Notes: generated by a model not told the origin, from the letters alone. DNA of 53,702 nucleotides from Deltaproteobacteria bacterium (GCA_016234405.1 JACRCC010000036.1:1-53702), one strand, 5' to 3'. Numbered from the stretch's first letter, positions 14,740 to 23,819 are shown. Program-made: numbers and translations.

Positions 14740-15870
14740 TTATTTAAATCTTTTTATCTGCTCGAATATCTGAGCCGGGTTTATCGGCTCGCCGTCAACC
14801 CTGTGTATGCCCGCGACCTCCGCCTTTTTGCTCACCCTCTGGACTTCCAGCGCCATCTGCCCTAAATTCATCTCAGGGACGATGATGGCCTTTACCTTTT
14901 TTGAAAGCTCGGTAACGGCCTTGTCCGGGAACGGCCAGATGGTGAGCGGACGCAGCAACCCGGCCTTAATCCCCGCCTCCCGCGCCTGCTTTACGGCAAA
15001 CCGCGCGCTCCGGGCCGTCGAGCCGATGGAGAAGACCGCGACCTCGGCGTCGCCCAGCATGAACTCGTCGTTTTTCCAGATGTCGTCTTTGTGGTTCTCG
15101 ACCTTCCTCATTATGCGAAGGTTGTTTTCCTCGATTATCTTCGAGTCGTTCGTGGGGAAGCCGTCTTTTTTGTGGTTCAGTCCCGTAACGTGGAAGCGGT
15201 ACCCCTTGCCGAAGGGCGCAAGCGGCGGGATCTCGTATTTATCGTCATAAGGGAAATAATCTTCGGGTTTGCAATCGGGCTTTACCCTGTCAATGACCTC
15301 AAGTTCGCCTTTTTCGGGGATAACGATTGGTTCCCTCATGTGGCCGACGATTTCATCGTAGAGCACGACGACCGGCGTCCTGTATTTTTCCGCGAGGTTG
15401 AAGGCCCTGACTGTCTCCGTCAGTATCTCCTGAACGTAGGCCGGGGTGATGGATATGGCCGGGTGGTCTCCGTGCGTGCCCCACTTGGCCTGCATGATGT
15501 CCGCCTGCGAAGGCCCGGTTGGATACCCCGTTGACGGCCCGCCCCTCATGACGTTCACTATCACAAGCGGAATCTCCGCGAGACACGCATACCCGATGCA
15601 CTCCTGCTTCAATGAAAAACCTGGGCCTGAAGTCGCGGTCAGGGACTTCAACCCGGTCAAAGACCCGCCCAAGGCCGCCGCAATGCCGCCTATCTCGTCC
15701 TCCATCTGTATGAACTTGCCGCCTATCTTAGGCAGCCGGACGGACATGCCCTCGGCGATTTCGGTTGACGGGGTTATGGGATAACCGGCGTAGAACATGC
15801 AGCCCGCGTAAAGCGCGCCCTCGACGCAGGCCTCGTTGCCCTGCATGAACTTTTTCTTTTTATCCGCCAT
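14740..15870 (-). CDS. korA: 2-oxoacid:ferredoxin oxidoreductase alpha subunit
   Basis: A 376-residue subunit. QGNEACVEGALYAGCMFYAG (about 10-29), GYPITPSTEIAEGM, TATSGPGFSLKQE (about 78-90) and GGPSTGYPTGPSQAD (about 109-123) are the conserved alpha-domain signatures; the C-terminal domain II (about 250-376) contains VFSIGSTARSARFAV. The protein lacks a fused gamma domain, consistent with the separate korC gene. It pairs with KorB to build the TPP and CoA site. The start follows korD by 42 bases. Confidence 0.94.
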   Translation of the reverse strand: MADKKKKFMQGNEACVEGALYAGCMFYAGYPITPSTEIAEGMSVRLPKIGGKFIQMEDEIGGIAAALGGSLTGLKSLTATSGPGFSLKQECIGYACLAEIPLVIVNVMRGGPSTGYPTGPSQADIMQAKWGTHGDHPAISITPAYVQEILTETVRAFNLAEKYRTPVVVLYDEIVGHMREPIVIPEKGELEVIDRVKPDCKPEDYFPYDDKYEIPPLAPFGKGYRFHVTGLNHKKDGFPTNDSKIIEENNLRIMRKVENHKDDIWKNDEFMLGDAEVAVFSIGSTARSARFAVKQAREAGIKAGLLRPLTIWPFPDKAVTELSKKVKAIIVPEMNLGQMALEVQRVSKKAEVAGIHRVDGEPINPAQIFEQIKRFK

Positions 15871-15912
15871 AGTCGTCTACCTCTTATAAAATAAAAATCG
15901 CGCTGCGGCCTT

Positions 15913-16119
15913 TCAATCGAAAACCTGTATTGCAAAATCCGGGCAGCGCAAATCGCATAACTGGCACCGCGTGCAGGCGGCCAAATCTTTAACAGCCGCT
16001 GTCGTTCCCCTCATCTCAAGGACGTTGGTGGGGCAGAAATCCACGCATATACTGCAACCCTTGCAAAGCCTCGCGTTTATCTCTATCCTCGGCAATTTCT
16101 TCTCGGCCGCGTTGCCCAT
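15913..16119 (-). CDS. korD: 2-oxoacid:ferredoxin oxidoreductase delta subunit, 2[4Fe-4S] ferredoxin
   Basis: A 68-residue bacterial-type ferredoxin subunit with two cluster motifs: CKGCSICVDFCPTNVL (about 18-33) and CTRCQLCDLRCPDFAI (about 48-63). It would connect the KorB active site with external ferredoxin. It is the first kor gene after sucD, with a 72-base gap, and is short but complete for the family. Confidence 0.93.
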   Translation of the reverse strand: MGNAAEKKLPRIEINARLCKGCSICVDFCPTNVLEMRGTTAAVKDLAACTRCQLCDLRCPDFAIQVFD

Positions 16120-16191
16120 AATCCTCCATACTACGACGCCTTAAAAACGAAACTTAACGCCTATCACGGCATACTTGTATAATAACACAAA

Positions 16192-17061
16192 CTACTTAAG
16201 GGCGTCCAACGCCATCGCGCCTATGCCCGCCGGACTTTTGGTAACCCTGATGCCTGCGGCAATCATGGCCTCGGTCTTGGCGTCTGCCGTGCCCTTGCCG
16301 CCTGAAATTATCGCGCCCGCGTGTCCCATCCTCTTGCCCTTGGGGGCCGTGACCCCGGCGATGTAGCCCACGACGGGCTTTTTTACGTTTCTTTTTATAA
16401 AATCCGCCGCGTCCTCTTCGGCGTTTCCGCCTATCTCGCCTATCATTACTATGGCCTTTGTCTCAGGGTCTTTTGCGAAAAATTCGAGCACGTCCACGAA
16501 GTTCGTGCCGTTGACCGGGTCTCCGCCTATTCCAACGCAGGTGGATTGACCCAAACCGAGCCTCGTCAACTGGTCTACGGCCTCGTATGTGAGGGTCCCG
16601 CTCCTTGAGACAACGCCGACAGGACCCTTCTTGTGGATGTGTCCGGGCATGATGCCAATCTTGCACTCGTCCGGCGTAATGACGCCGGGGCAATTGGGGC
16701 CCACAAGCCGCGCGGCACGGCCCTCCATGAACCTCTTGACCTTGACCATATCCAATACGGGTATGCCCTCTGTTATGCAGACCACGAGCTTTATGCCCGC
16801 GTCAACCGCCTCCATTATGGCGTCTGCCGCAAATCCGGCAGGCACGTATATGACGGAAGCGTGGGCGCCGGTTTTTTTAACGGCCTCACCGACCGTGTCA
16901 AAGACCGGGATACCGTCCACGCTCATGCCGCCCTTGCCCGGCGTCACTCCGCCGACCATCTTTGTGCCGTAGGCCGCCATCTGCCGGGAATGAAAGGTGC
17001 CCTGCTCACCGGTTATGCCCTGACAGATTACCTTTGTGTTTTTATTTATCAGGATGCTCAT
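16192..17061 (-). CDS. sucD: Succinyl-CoA ligase (ADP/GDP-forming) alpha subunit
   Basis: A 289-residue subunit. [18 protein letters not shown] (about 11-28) binds CoA, and [15 protein letters not shown] (about 207-221) and [17 protein letters not shown] (about 245-261) hold the substrate loop and the phosphorylated His. The pair SucCD interconverts succinate, CoA and NTP with succinyl-CoA. Directly followed by korDABC, it supplies succinyl-CoA for carboxylation in the reductive direction, or consumes it in the oxidative one. Start overlaps the sucC stop by four bases. Confidence 0.95.
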   Translation of the reverse strand: MSILINKNTKVICQGITGEQGTFHSRQMAAYGTKMVGGVTPGKGGMSVDGIPVFDTVGEAVKKTGAHASVIYVPAGFAADAIMEAVDAGIKLVVCITEGIPVLDMVKVKRFMEGRAARLVGPNCPGVITPDECKIGIMPGHIHKKGPVGVVSRSGTLTYEAVDQLTRLGLGQSTCVGIGGDPVNGTNFVDVLEFFAKDPETKAIVMIGEIGGNAEEDAADFIKRNVKKPVVGYIAGVTAPKGKRMGHAGAIISGGKGTADAKTEAMIAAGIRVTKSPAGIGAMALDALK

Positions 17062-18242
17062 GGTTTATTTCCCTTCGCCGCCTTGACGGCCTTATCGGCC
17101 GCCTCGTCCATCTTGTCCGCGGTAATGACGTTGAGGCCGGATTCGGCCAAAAGTTTTCTGCCCTGCTCGACATTGGTGCCCTGGAGCCTCACCACGAGCG
17201 GCGCGCGGATACCCACGACCTTTGCCGCCGCAATAATCCCCTCCGCGATGATGTCGCACCTCATTATGCCGCCGAAGATATTGACGAGCACGGCCTTTAC
17301 CTTAGTGTCTGACATGAGGATTTTAAACGCGGCCGTTACCTGATCCTTATTCGCGCCGCCGCCCACGTCGAGAAAATTCGCGGGCGCGCCGCCAGAGAGC
17401 TTTATGATGTCCATTGTGGCCATAGCAAGGCCCGCACCGTTGACCATGCAGCCGATATTGCCGTCAAGGGCAACGTAGTTGAGGTTGAACCTTGACGCCT
17501 CGACCTCCTTCGGGTCTTCCTCGTCGAGGTCCCTCATGCCTTCGATGTCTTTGTGGCGGAATAGCGCGTTGTCGTCAAATGAAATCTTGGCGTCCAACGC
17601 GATGATATCGCCGGACTTGGTTATGACGAGCGGGTTTATCTCGGCCATTGAGCAGTCGGATTCGACGAATGCGGTATAAAGGGCGGTTATGAACTTTACG
17701 GCCTTATTGACGAGCGCCTTGTCTATCCTATTGAGTTCGAGCGCGAAGGCGAGATTTCTTGCCTGATACGGTTGGAGTCCGACTGCCGGGTCAATGCATT
17801 CTTTTAAAATCTTTTCGGGGGTTTTTGCAGCGACCTCTTCTATCTCAACGCCGCCTTCGGTGGAGGCCATGACCGCTACCCTGCCCGTGCCGCGGTCAAC
17901 GACCATGCCGAGGTAAAATTCTTTTGCTATCTCACAGCCCTCTTCGATGAGGACTTTTTTTACTTCTTTTCCGGCGGGGCCTGTCTGATGGGTGACGAGC
18001 ACACGGCCGATTATCTCTTTCGCGTTTGCAACGACCACGTCGCGGGACTTGCTGAGCTTTACGCCTCCGGCCTTGCCCCTGCCGCCCGCGTGTATCTGGG
18101 CCTTCACGACGCACACGCCGGAGTTGAGAAATTCCTTCGCTGCCTCCTCAGCCTCCTGAGGCGTGAAGGCAATTTTACCGCGCGGAACCGCGACGCCGTA
18201 TTTGCCAAGGAGCTGCTTGGCCTGATACTCATGGATGTTCAT
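17058..18242 (-). CDS. sucC: Succinyl-CoA ligase (ADP/GDP-forming) beta subunit
   Basis: A 394-residue subunit with an N-terminal ATP-grasp domain. [20 protein letters not shown] opens the protein, [18 protein letters not shown] (about 46-63) is the nucleotide-binding loop, [12 protein letters not shown] (about 199-210) holds metal ligands, and [12 protein letters not shown] and [12 protein letters not shown] (about 290 and 318) mark the C-terminal ligase domain. It heads the sucCD-korDABC operon. The upstream gap 18243-18498 is non-coding, has an AAGGGTAAACTTTACCCTT palindrome (18301-18319) and must contain this operon's promoter, which I could not pin down. Confidence 0.95.
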   Translation of the reverse strand: MNIHEYQAKQLLGKYGVAVPRGKIAFTPQEAEEAAKEFLNSGVCVVKAQIHAGGRGKAGGVKLSKSRDVVVANAKEIIGRVLVTHQTGPAGKEVKKVLIEEGCEIAKEFYLGMVVDRGTGRVAVMASTEGGVEIEEVAAKTPEKILKECIDPAVGLQPYQARNLAFALELNRIDKALVNKAVKFITALYTAFVESDCSMAEINPLVITKSGDIIALDAKISFDDNALFRHKDIEGMRDLDEEDPKEVEASRFNLNYVALDGNIGCMVNGAGLAMATMDIIKLSGGAPANFLDVGGGANKDQVTAAFKILMSDTKVKAVLVNIFGGIMRCDIIAEGIIAAAKVVGIRAPLVVRLQGTNVEQGRKLLAESGLNVITADKMDEAADKAVKAAKGNKP

Positions 18243-18498
18243 GTCGTGCCGCCTCCGGGAATTAAACCGGTTTTTGGGAAGGCTCGACGAGCCTTTTTGG
18301 AAGGGTAAACTTTACCCTTTCTCAGGGAAAAAAGTCAAGGGGTTTGGCGGGGCAGCGGCTGGAAGGCATTGTGTCGGGAAGGAGTTTGGCCTCGGCTCCT
18401 AACACCTTGTTAAATATGGGAGCGCATGGTATAGTAATATACGTTGTCTGGCAAGATATGTCTCGGATAAATCTTAAAATTGAAATAGGCGCGAAGGC

Positions 18499-18947
18499 AT
18501 GCCGAAAGTCATATATCTTGACGTCTGCGCGTTAAGCAGGCCTTACGACGAGCAACATTACCTCAGGATAAAACTTGAGACCGAGGCCGTCAATCTGATA
18601 ATATCGTGGGTAAAGTCAGGAAACTACGCCATGATATATTCACCGGTTCATATAAAAAGGAGATTAACGCGATCCCGGACGCAATGGAGCGGATAGAATC
18701 ATTGACCCTTTTGCAAGGCTTGGGTATACCGGTTAAGGCAGGCGGCCCCAAGACAAGAAAACGAGCCGAGGAGTTGTTTGATGCGGGTTTCGGCGCAGCT
18801 GACGCCGCGCATGTCGCCTTTGCCGAGCAGACCTGCGCGGAGTTCATAAGCTGCGACGACGCGCTCGTCAGAAGATGCCGCGTCCATAATATAAAGATAT
18901 GGTGCGGAAATCCTGTCGCCTTTTGCGAGAAGGAGGGGCTTAAATGA
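18499..18947 (+). pseudogene. PIN-domain toxin-like gene with an apparent frameshift
   Basis: Two frames together give one PIN protein. Frame 1 from ATG 18499 has the N-terminal acidic start VIYLDVCALSRPYD and runs to SPVHIK. A different frame then continues EINAIPDAMERIESL, DAGFGAADAAHVAFAE and FISCDDALVRRC, the middle and C-terminal acidic motifs. The switch falls at an A5 run near 18654-18658; one extra A would restore VHIKKEINAIPD. Either the gene is broken or this is a homopolymer sequencing error. If intact, it would be an RNase toxin of about 150 residues. The downstream gene overlaps it by four bases. Confidence 0.75.
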
Positions 18948-19144
18948 AAACGATAAAATACATGGACGAAGAAGTCATAATAAAAAAAGGGGTAGACGCC
19001 CTCTTGAAAGAGTTGGGCCCGATAGAGGCTATTCGCTTCATCAACATGCCGAGGGAAAAAAGGGTTGAGAGCGTTAAACGCCACAAACAATGGCAGAAGC
19101 TCCTTGATAAAGAGGGGTTTTTCAACGAGGTATTCGCAAAATAA
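18944..19144 (+). CDS. Small helical partner of the PIN protein, possible antitoxin
   Basis: 66 residues, charged and predicted helical: EEVIIKKGVDALLKELGPIE, FINMPREKRVESVKRH, and a C-terminal LLDKEGFFNEVF that could mask a toxin surface. It starts within the PIN stop (ATGA), so the two are coupled. The toxin-first order is the reverse of most VapBC pairs. No named family is certain. Role as antitoxin is inferred from size and coupling. Confidence 0.65.
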   Translation: MKTIKYMDEEVIIKKGVDALLKELGPIEAIRFINMPREKRVESVKRHKQWQKLLDKEGFFNEVFAK

Positions 19145-19160
19145 TAGGAAAACTCATCTG

Positions 19161-19189
19161 CTCGTTCCCAAGCTGAGCTTGGGAACGAG
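19161..19189. repeat. Palindrome CTCGTTCCCAAGCT / AGCTTGGGAACGAG
   Basis: A perfect 14-bp inverted repeat around one central G, 17 bases after the PIN-partner stop. It is related to the CGTTCCCACG palindromes at 1432 and 1684 and could act as a terminator between convergent genes. Confidence 0.8.
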
Positions 19190-19255
19190 GGCGATTCTTC
19201 ACTCCGTTCGGAATGACAGACGAGGCCCTTCGCGGAATTTATGCCCCCTCCCAAC

Positions 19256-20905
19256 CTACTCCCTTTGCCGCGCCCTTACGTGATCCGGCGCGTAATCCGG
19301 GAGAAGTATCGGACTTACGATGCCGCCCTTTATCCCGGCTGCGTCCACTTCTTTGTTGAACTTATCCACGTGCTTCAACGTAACCTTACCGGAATCCTTG
19401 CGCGAACACGCCAACTCGATTGCGTGAATACCCGCCCTCCTGCCGAAGACGAGCACGTCGAGGAGCGAATTCCCCATGAGCCTATTTTTGCCGTGCACCC
19501 CTCCCGTAACCTCCCCTGCGGCGTATAACCCCTCGACCGTGGTCCGTGCCCACTCGTCAATCAAAATCCCGCCGTTCTGATAGTGGAGCGTGGGGTAAAT
19601 GAGCATCGGCGATTTACTTATGTCAATGCCGTAGCGTTTGAACTGAATATACTTTGCGGGCAGTTCCTTCCTCACCGTGCCCTCGCCGTGGAGCATCTCA
19701 ATCATGGGGGAATCGAGCCAGACGCCGGGCCTTCCGGTGGGAGTAACAACGCCCTTCTTGATGTCCGCGCATTCCCTTATGATGCAGGCGGATTCTACGT
19801 CTCTCGGTTCAAGCGGAAAGCAGAACTGCTCGCCCTCCGCGTTCAATATCTGCGCCCCCAGACCCCTTACCTTTTCGGTTATGAGAAGCCCCACGTTCTG
19901 CTCAGGGTATATCGCGCCCGTCGGGTGATACTGGGTTGACTCCATGTCCTTGAGTTTAACCCCCGCCCTATATGCCATGACAACGCCGTCAGCAGTCGCG
20001 CCGTAGTGGTTCGTCGTGGGGAATCCCTGAATGTGGAGACGGCCGTTGCCTCCGGTGGCGATGATGACGGCATTAGCCCTTATATTATAATATTCCTTTG
20101 TCTCAAGATTATAGACTACGGCGCCCGCTGCCCTGCCCTTGTCGTCGAGGAGCGCCTCCACCGCAGGGGTGAATTCAAGGACTTTTATCTTCTCCGCGCG
20201 GTTTCTGACCTCATCCCTTAAGACCCTCATTATCTCCGCGCCGGTCATGTCGCCCGCGGAGTGCATACGCTTTCTGCTCGTGCCGCCGCCGTGCCTGACG
20301 AGCATCCTGCCGTCGGGCTTTTTATCGTACATCATGCCGAGCGATTCGAGCCAACGGATGATGAGCGGCGCGTCGTTGGTGAGCGCCGCGACAAGCGCGG
20401 GGTCGTTGCTGAAATGTCCGCCGCCTATCACGTCGAGATAATGGTAATAGGGCGAATCCCCTTCCTGATCCGCGCCCTGTATGCCGCCCTCGGCCATGAC
20501 CGTGTTGGAATCGCCGTGCCTCAGCTTCGTGGTCATTATCACGTTAAGACCCGCCTCTTGGGCCGCGAGCGCTGCGGCCGAACCCGCGCCTCCGGCGCCT
20601 ATCACGAGCACGTCGGCTGAGTAGTCCGTCCGGTTCAAATCAACGCAAGACGTATCGAGCCTGCTCTTTGCCTCGAGGAGAGTCGAGACCTCCTCCGGGA
20701 GTTCAAGCCCTTTATTTGGACCGACCTTGACCTTGCGTCTGCCTTCGCTTTTGAAATCCGGGTGGTATTTTTTCAGCCACTCCTGCCTCTGCTCCATTGT
20801 GAGCGCGGGGAAGTGCTCGCCCTTGCGCGCCCTCTCGACCCGGGCCGAGCGCGTGGCGTCCGTCTTTTTTATGAGTTCAAGCAACTCCGGCGTATATCCG
20901 CTCAT
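19256..20905 (-). CDS. tfrA: Soluble fumarate reductase flavoprotein (TfrA-like)
   Basis: A 549-residue FAD protein of the SdhA/FrdA/NadB superfamily. After a 95-residue N-terminal extension the FAD motif VLVIGAGGAGSAAALAAQEA (about 100-119) appears. HGDSNTVMAEGGIQG (about 129-143) has Ser-Asn in place of the His used for covalent FAD in SdhA, so the FAD is probably non-covalent, as in TfrA and L-aspartate oxidase. Substrate-site segments are MESTQYHPTGAIYPEQN, HYQNGGILID and KNRLMGNSLLD. The TfrB-like partner lies upstream in the same train, across a MNT-HEPN insertion. Clustering with hdr and flx fits thiol- or NADH-linked fumarate reduction more than NadB. Confidence 0.87.
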   Translation of the reverse strand: MSGYTPELLELIKKTDATRSARVERARKGEHFPALTMEQRQEWLKKYHPDFKSEGRRKVKVGPNKGLELPEEVSTLLEAKSRLDTSCVDLNRTDYSADVLVIGAGGAGSAAALAAQEAGLNVIMTTKLRHGDSNTVMAEGGIQGADQEGDSPYYHYLDVIGGGHFSNDPALVAALTNDAPLIIRWLESLGMMYDKKPDGRMLVRHGGGTSRKRMHSAGDMTGAEIMRVLRDEVRNRAEKIKVLEFTPAVEALLDDKGRAAGAVVYNLETKEYYNIRANAVIIATGGNGRLHIQGFPTTNHYGATADGVVMAYRAGVKLKDMESTQYHPTGAIYPEQNVGLLITEKVRGLGAQILNAEGEQFCFPLEPRDVESACIIRECADIKKGVVTPTGRPGVWLDSPMIEMLHGEGTVRKELPAKYIQFKRYGIDISKSPMLIYPTLHYQNGGILIDEWARTTVEGLYAAGEVTGGVHGKNRLMGNSLLDVLVFGRRAGIHAIELACSRKDSGKVTLKHVDKFNKEVDAAGIKGGIVSPILLPDYAPDHVRARQRE

Positions 20906-20940
20906 GGTAATCTCCCCTTAATCTGTGTCTGCTTCAGATT

Positions 20941-21354
20941 CTATTTTCTCTTCAAAACCTCGACTGCCTCAAGGTATTCCTCAACTTTGCTCACGAGGCC
21001 TTTCGCCTTGACAAACTGACTTTCCGCCTCTTCGCTGCCGAAGCTGACATAATCCGCATAATCAGCCGCTTCCCTACTATCCTTAGCCGCAATCAAAATC
21101 TTGTAGCACTCGACAGGCAAAAGACCTTTTTTGATGAAGCATTCGTTAAAGAGCGCTATTACTCCCGAATGCCTTTTTCTATCCTTCCCTAACAATGCAA
21201 GCAACGCCCTAATCGCCGTAAATACGGCATAATACGAACGTCCGATAGAATCGGCATATTTCCCTGAATCTAACAGCACCCTCGCAGATAAAAGATGGTC
21301 TTTCGCTTTCTCAAATCTGTATATCGCAAGAGTTCTTTCATGTTCTTCAACCAA
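20941..21354 (-). CDS. HEPN-domain protein (MNT-HEPN module)
   Basis: 137 residues from a TTG start (21354) that overlaps the stop of the nucleotidyltransferase gene. FEKAKDHLLSARVLLDSGKY and SIGRSYYAVFTAIRALLALL (about 40-59) form the HEPN helices, and KRHSGVIALFNECFIKKGLL and AADYADYVSFGSEEA follow. HEPN proteins paired with minimal nucleotidyltransferases act as RNase toxins in several described systems. An upstream in-frame extension exists but lies inside the neighbour's coding region and is rejected. It interrupts the tfrB-tfrA junction. Confidence 0.85.
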   Translation of the reverse strand: MVEEHERTLAIYRFEKAKDHLLSARVLLDSGKYADSIGRSYYAVFTAIRALLALLGKDRKRHSGVIALFNECFIKKGLLPVECYKILIAAKDSREAADYADYVSFGSEEAESQFVKAKGLVSKVEEYLEAVEVLKRK

Positions 21355-22006
21355 GAGGCATCCCCTCCCTCTCAACTTCCTGCACAAAAAAGGTCCTGAA
21401 GTCCTCGTTCTTCTTATACTCGTTCTTGCCGTATACCACGGGCGACAACCCGCTTCCCGGCCCATAAGCTATGTCAACGGCGTCTATCACAGCCGCAATA
21501 TCACTTATCTCGTCACGTATACGCCAGTCATCAGAGTCGACCACCAACAATATGTCTATATCAGAATCAGGTTTATAATCTCCGCGTACCTTCGAACCGA
21601 AGATGCAGCACTTCAATATTTTATCGCCGAAACGGGCGCGCACCCTTTTCACAAAGAGCCTTACACCTTCTCTTTCGGAGGCCGTCAGATATCTTTCATA
21701 CGGCAATACGTCTCGGCGCAGCGTTTTAAAGATACAACCTATCTGACTTGCCAACCTATCTCGCACCTCACGGCTTGCGGGGTAATTATCTCCGGGGTTG
21801 CAATCCGCAAGGCTTCCTTCGCTGAAGGCCTCATTATATCTCAACCCCTTATACGTTATAATAAGCCTATGGATTAGATAGTCTGATACTTCGCGCCACT
21901 CAAACCTGCCTTCGAGGATGATGCCTTCAGCCTGCGCCATCTCGCGCACCGTTTCCTCTACCCATTTTTTGCCATTATCTATCTGTCTTTTATAACCGTC
22001 AGTCAT
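21347..22006 (-). CDS. Nucleotidyltransferase of the MNT-HEPN module
   Basis: 219 residues from ATG 22006, which has GGAGGGGG five bases upstream. The C-terminal half holds the polymerase-beta-type site: CCIFGSKVRGDYKPDSDIDI (about 141-160), with GS and the DxD pair intact. The N-terminal 120 residues are longer than in minimal NTases and look helical. In characterised MNT-HEPN pairs, the NTase AMPylates and silences the HEPN toxin; that role is an inference here. It begins 12 bases beyond the tfrB stop, so it shares the operon transcript. Confidence 0.83.
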   Translation of the reverse strand: MTDGYKRQIDNGKKWVEETVREMAQAEGIILEGRFEWREVSDYLIHRLIITYKGLRYNEAFSEGSLADCNPGDNYPASREVRDRLASQIGCIFKTLRRDVLPYERYLTASEREGVRLFVKRVRARFGDKILKCCIFGSKVRGDYKPDSDIDILLVVDSDDWRIRDEISDIAAVIDAVDIAYGPGSGLSPVVYGKNEYKKNEDFRTFFVQEVEREGMPLG

Positions 22007-22017
22007 TGTACCCCCTC

Positions 22018-22803
22018 CTACAGCTTCGTCGTGTCCTTTGGCATCCATTTACCTGATTCGCACAAGTCCGGCTCCCGCTCTCTCTCGACGTAGAGCTTCT
22101 TCACGTCAACGAGACTCATGGCCGTGAGTTCCTTGAGCATCTTCTCATATTTGCCGGACTTGACTTCCTCGACGCGCTTCTTCAAATGCGTTGCAGCGGG
22201 CTGGATGTGCTTGCCGTATATGCGGCGCACGAACATGGCGGCCGTGAATTGCGTTATCTGCGCCGGACACCTTGCCGCGCAAAGCCCGCACATGACGCAG
22301 TCAAAACTCTTATACGCCGCGCCCTTCAAGTCTCCGCGCTTCATGAGCGCGATGTAGTCCATCACGTCTATGTCCATTGGGCACGTCCGCGTGCACGTGC
22401 CGCAGCCCACGCACTTGAAGACCTCCGGATAGAGCCTGCGGAGTTCCTCGTGCGGGTTACCGGACGCCGTATCCAATTCATAAGAAGGCCTGTTGGCCGG
22501 AAAAAACGGGAGTTGCATGATGACCATGTTCGGCTCCGCGACCGTCTGGCACGCAAGGCCGGAACGTAAGCGGTAGTCCCCGATAAAGCGGTAGAACGTC
22601 CCGCACGCCCCGCATATCCCGCCCCTGCACCCGCAGCCCCTCACGTACGAATATCCGGCGTACTCGACCGCCTTCATTATGGTGAGGGTTTCGGCCACCA
22701 TGTAGTCCCTGCCCATGATGTATATGGGTATCTCCTTGGCGCCATCGGGCGGGATGGTCTTGTCTCCTGTGGCAAGATGTTTTATCTTTTTATCGTCTGC
22801 CAT
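22018..22803 (-). CDS. tfrB: Soluble fumarate reductase iron-sulfur subunit (TfrB-like)
   Basis: 261 residues. An N-terminal 2Fe-2S-type domain carries CGCRGGICGACGTFYRFIGD (about 57-76) and LACQTV (about 84-89); it is followed by CVGCGTCTRTCPMDID (about 131-146) and CVMCGLCAARCPAQIT (about 170-185), two [4Fe-4S] motifs of the HdrC kind. In methanogen TfrB a C-terminal HdrB-like part follows; here it is absent, and a separate hdrB gene lies upstream in the same train. Start ATG 22803 has GAGGAG upstream. It would wire HdrB/Flx electrons to the TfrA-like flavoprotein. Confidence 0.83.
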   Translation of the reverse strand: MADDKKIKHLATGDKTIPPDGAKEIPIYIMGRDYMVAETLTIMKAVEYAGYSYVRGCGCRGGICGACGTFYRFIGDYRLRSGLACQTVAEPNMVIMQLPFFPANRPSYELDTASGNPHEELRRLYPEVFKCVGCGTCTRTCPMDIDVMDYIALMKRGDLKGAAYKSFDCVMCGLCAARCPAQITQFTAAMFVRRIYGKHIQPAATHLKKRVEEVKSGKYEKMLKELTAMSLVDVKKLYVEREREPDLCESGKWMPKDTTKL

Positions 22804-22895
22804 GTTTGCTCCTCATTAAGACCGTGATGCGTGCGCGTGATACGTTAAAAAACAAAACACTTACAAATGTATAACTTCATCACGATTCACGGCCT
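22804..22895. repeat. Short-word repeat gap (CGTGATGCGTG type)
   Basis: The tfrB-flxA gap carries GACCGTGATGCGTGCGCGTGAT and its partner ATCACGATTCACGG. Similar ACGCATCACGAACACGCATC words occur at 46626-46650 next to thiD. No gene is seen. Confidence 0.5.
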
Positions 22896-23729
22896 TTAAA
22901 AGTCGTTATACATCCTCTTGACTTCCACCGCCGTATATACCGGCCCTTCCTTGCAGATGTATATGTCTCCGACGTTGCACCTGCCGCATTTTCCCACCCC
23001 GCACTTCATTTTATTCTCAAGCGTGGTATAGACGTCCTCGTCGGCAAAGCCGAGTTTGCCGAGCGCGTTCAACACGTATTTTATCATGATGGGCGGGCCG
23101 CACATAACGGCAATCGCGTTTTCGGCGGAAGTCGCGGTCTCCTCTAAGATAGCCGGCACAAAGCCGATTTTCCCCTTCCACCCCGGGGTCTCGCCTCCGG
23201 GGTCAACGGTTTGGACGAGTCTCACGTCGTTTCTCGCCTCCCAGTGTTCAAGCTCATTTTTGTAGACAAGGTCCGCGACCGTCTTTGCGCCGTAGACGAT
23301 AGTAACCTTGCCGAAGTCCTCTCTCCTGTCGAGGACGTTCCATATCACCGAGCGCACCGGGGGAAGCCCGATGCCTCCCGCGATGAAGACGAGGTCTTTG
23401 CCCTTCCATTCATCCATCGGAAAACAATTACCGTATGGGCCGCGGAATCCCATGGTGTCTCCGATGGAGAGGTCATAAAGCCCGCCGGTAACGCGCCCGC
23501 TCCTCCTGAACGTGCATTGGATGTAGCCCTTGCGCGTCGGGGACGAGGCGATGCAAAAGGTGGATTCTCCGAGGCCGAAGGCCGAATAGAGGCCGAACTG
23601 CCCGGTCTTGAACTCGAAGGAGTCCCGCAGGAACTTGTCCTTGAATACGAGCCTGAAGCTCCTGACGTCCGGGGCCTCTTCATAGATGTCTTCGATTGTA
23701 ACAAGCTGCGGCAGATAGATGTTGTTCAT
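22896..23729 (-). CDS. flxA: FlxA-like FAD/NAD(P)H-binding oxidoreductase subunit
   Basis: 277 residues from ATG 23729. The ferredoxin-NADP reductase fold is visible: FEFKTGQFGLYSAFGLGEST (about 44-63, FAD domain), VFIAGGIGLPPVRSVIWN (about 123-140, NAD(P) site) and AVMCGPPIMIKYVLNAL (about 219-235). The C-terminal segment KCGVGKCGRCNVGDIYIC (about 247-264) binds a [2Fe-2S] cluster, as in sulfhydrogenase gamma (HydG) and FlxA. It is the entry point for NAD(P)H electrons into the Flx-Hdr complex. An upstream in-frame extension is encoded by the ACCGTGAACC repeats and is rejected. Confidence 0.88.
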   Translation of the reverse strand: MNNIYLPQLVTIEDIYEEAPDVRSFRLVFKDKFLRDSFEFKTGQFGLYSAFGLGESTFCIASSPTRKGYIQCTFRRSGRVTGGLYDLSIGDTMGFRGPYGNCFPMDEWKGKDLVFIAGGIGLPPVRSVIWNVLDRREDFGKVTIVYGAKTVADLVYKNELEHWEARNDVRLVQTVDPGGETPGWKGKIGFVPAILEETATSAENAIAVMCGPPIMIKYVLNALGKLGFADEDVYTTLENKMKCGVGKCGRCNVGDIYICKEGPVYTAVEVKRMYNDF

Positions 23730-23730
23730 A

Positions 23731-23815
23731 AATACCGTGAACCGTGAACGTGAACCGTGACCGTCTACCGTGCTCCGTTTTAACACGGACACGGTCACGG
23801 ACAACGGTATTTGCG
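23731..23815. repeat. Heptamer-like repeats GTGAACC/GTGACCG forming a hairpin
   Basis: Repeated words ACCGTGAACCGTGAACGTGA on the left and complementary ACACGGTCACGG on the right are closed by AAATACCGT and ACGGTATTT. The block fills the flxA-flxB gap and forms an extended imperfect hairpin. Confidence 0.7.
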
Positions 23816-23819
23816 CGGT

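Noticed and set aside
19256-20905. L-aspartate oxidase NadB
   Set aside because: Same superfamily, but the 95-residue N-terminal extension and linkage to TfrB-like and Flx-Hdr genes favour fumarate reductase; NadA or NadC are not nearby.
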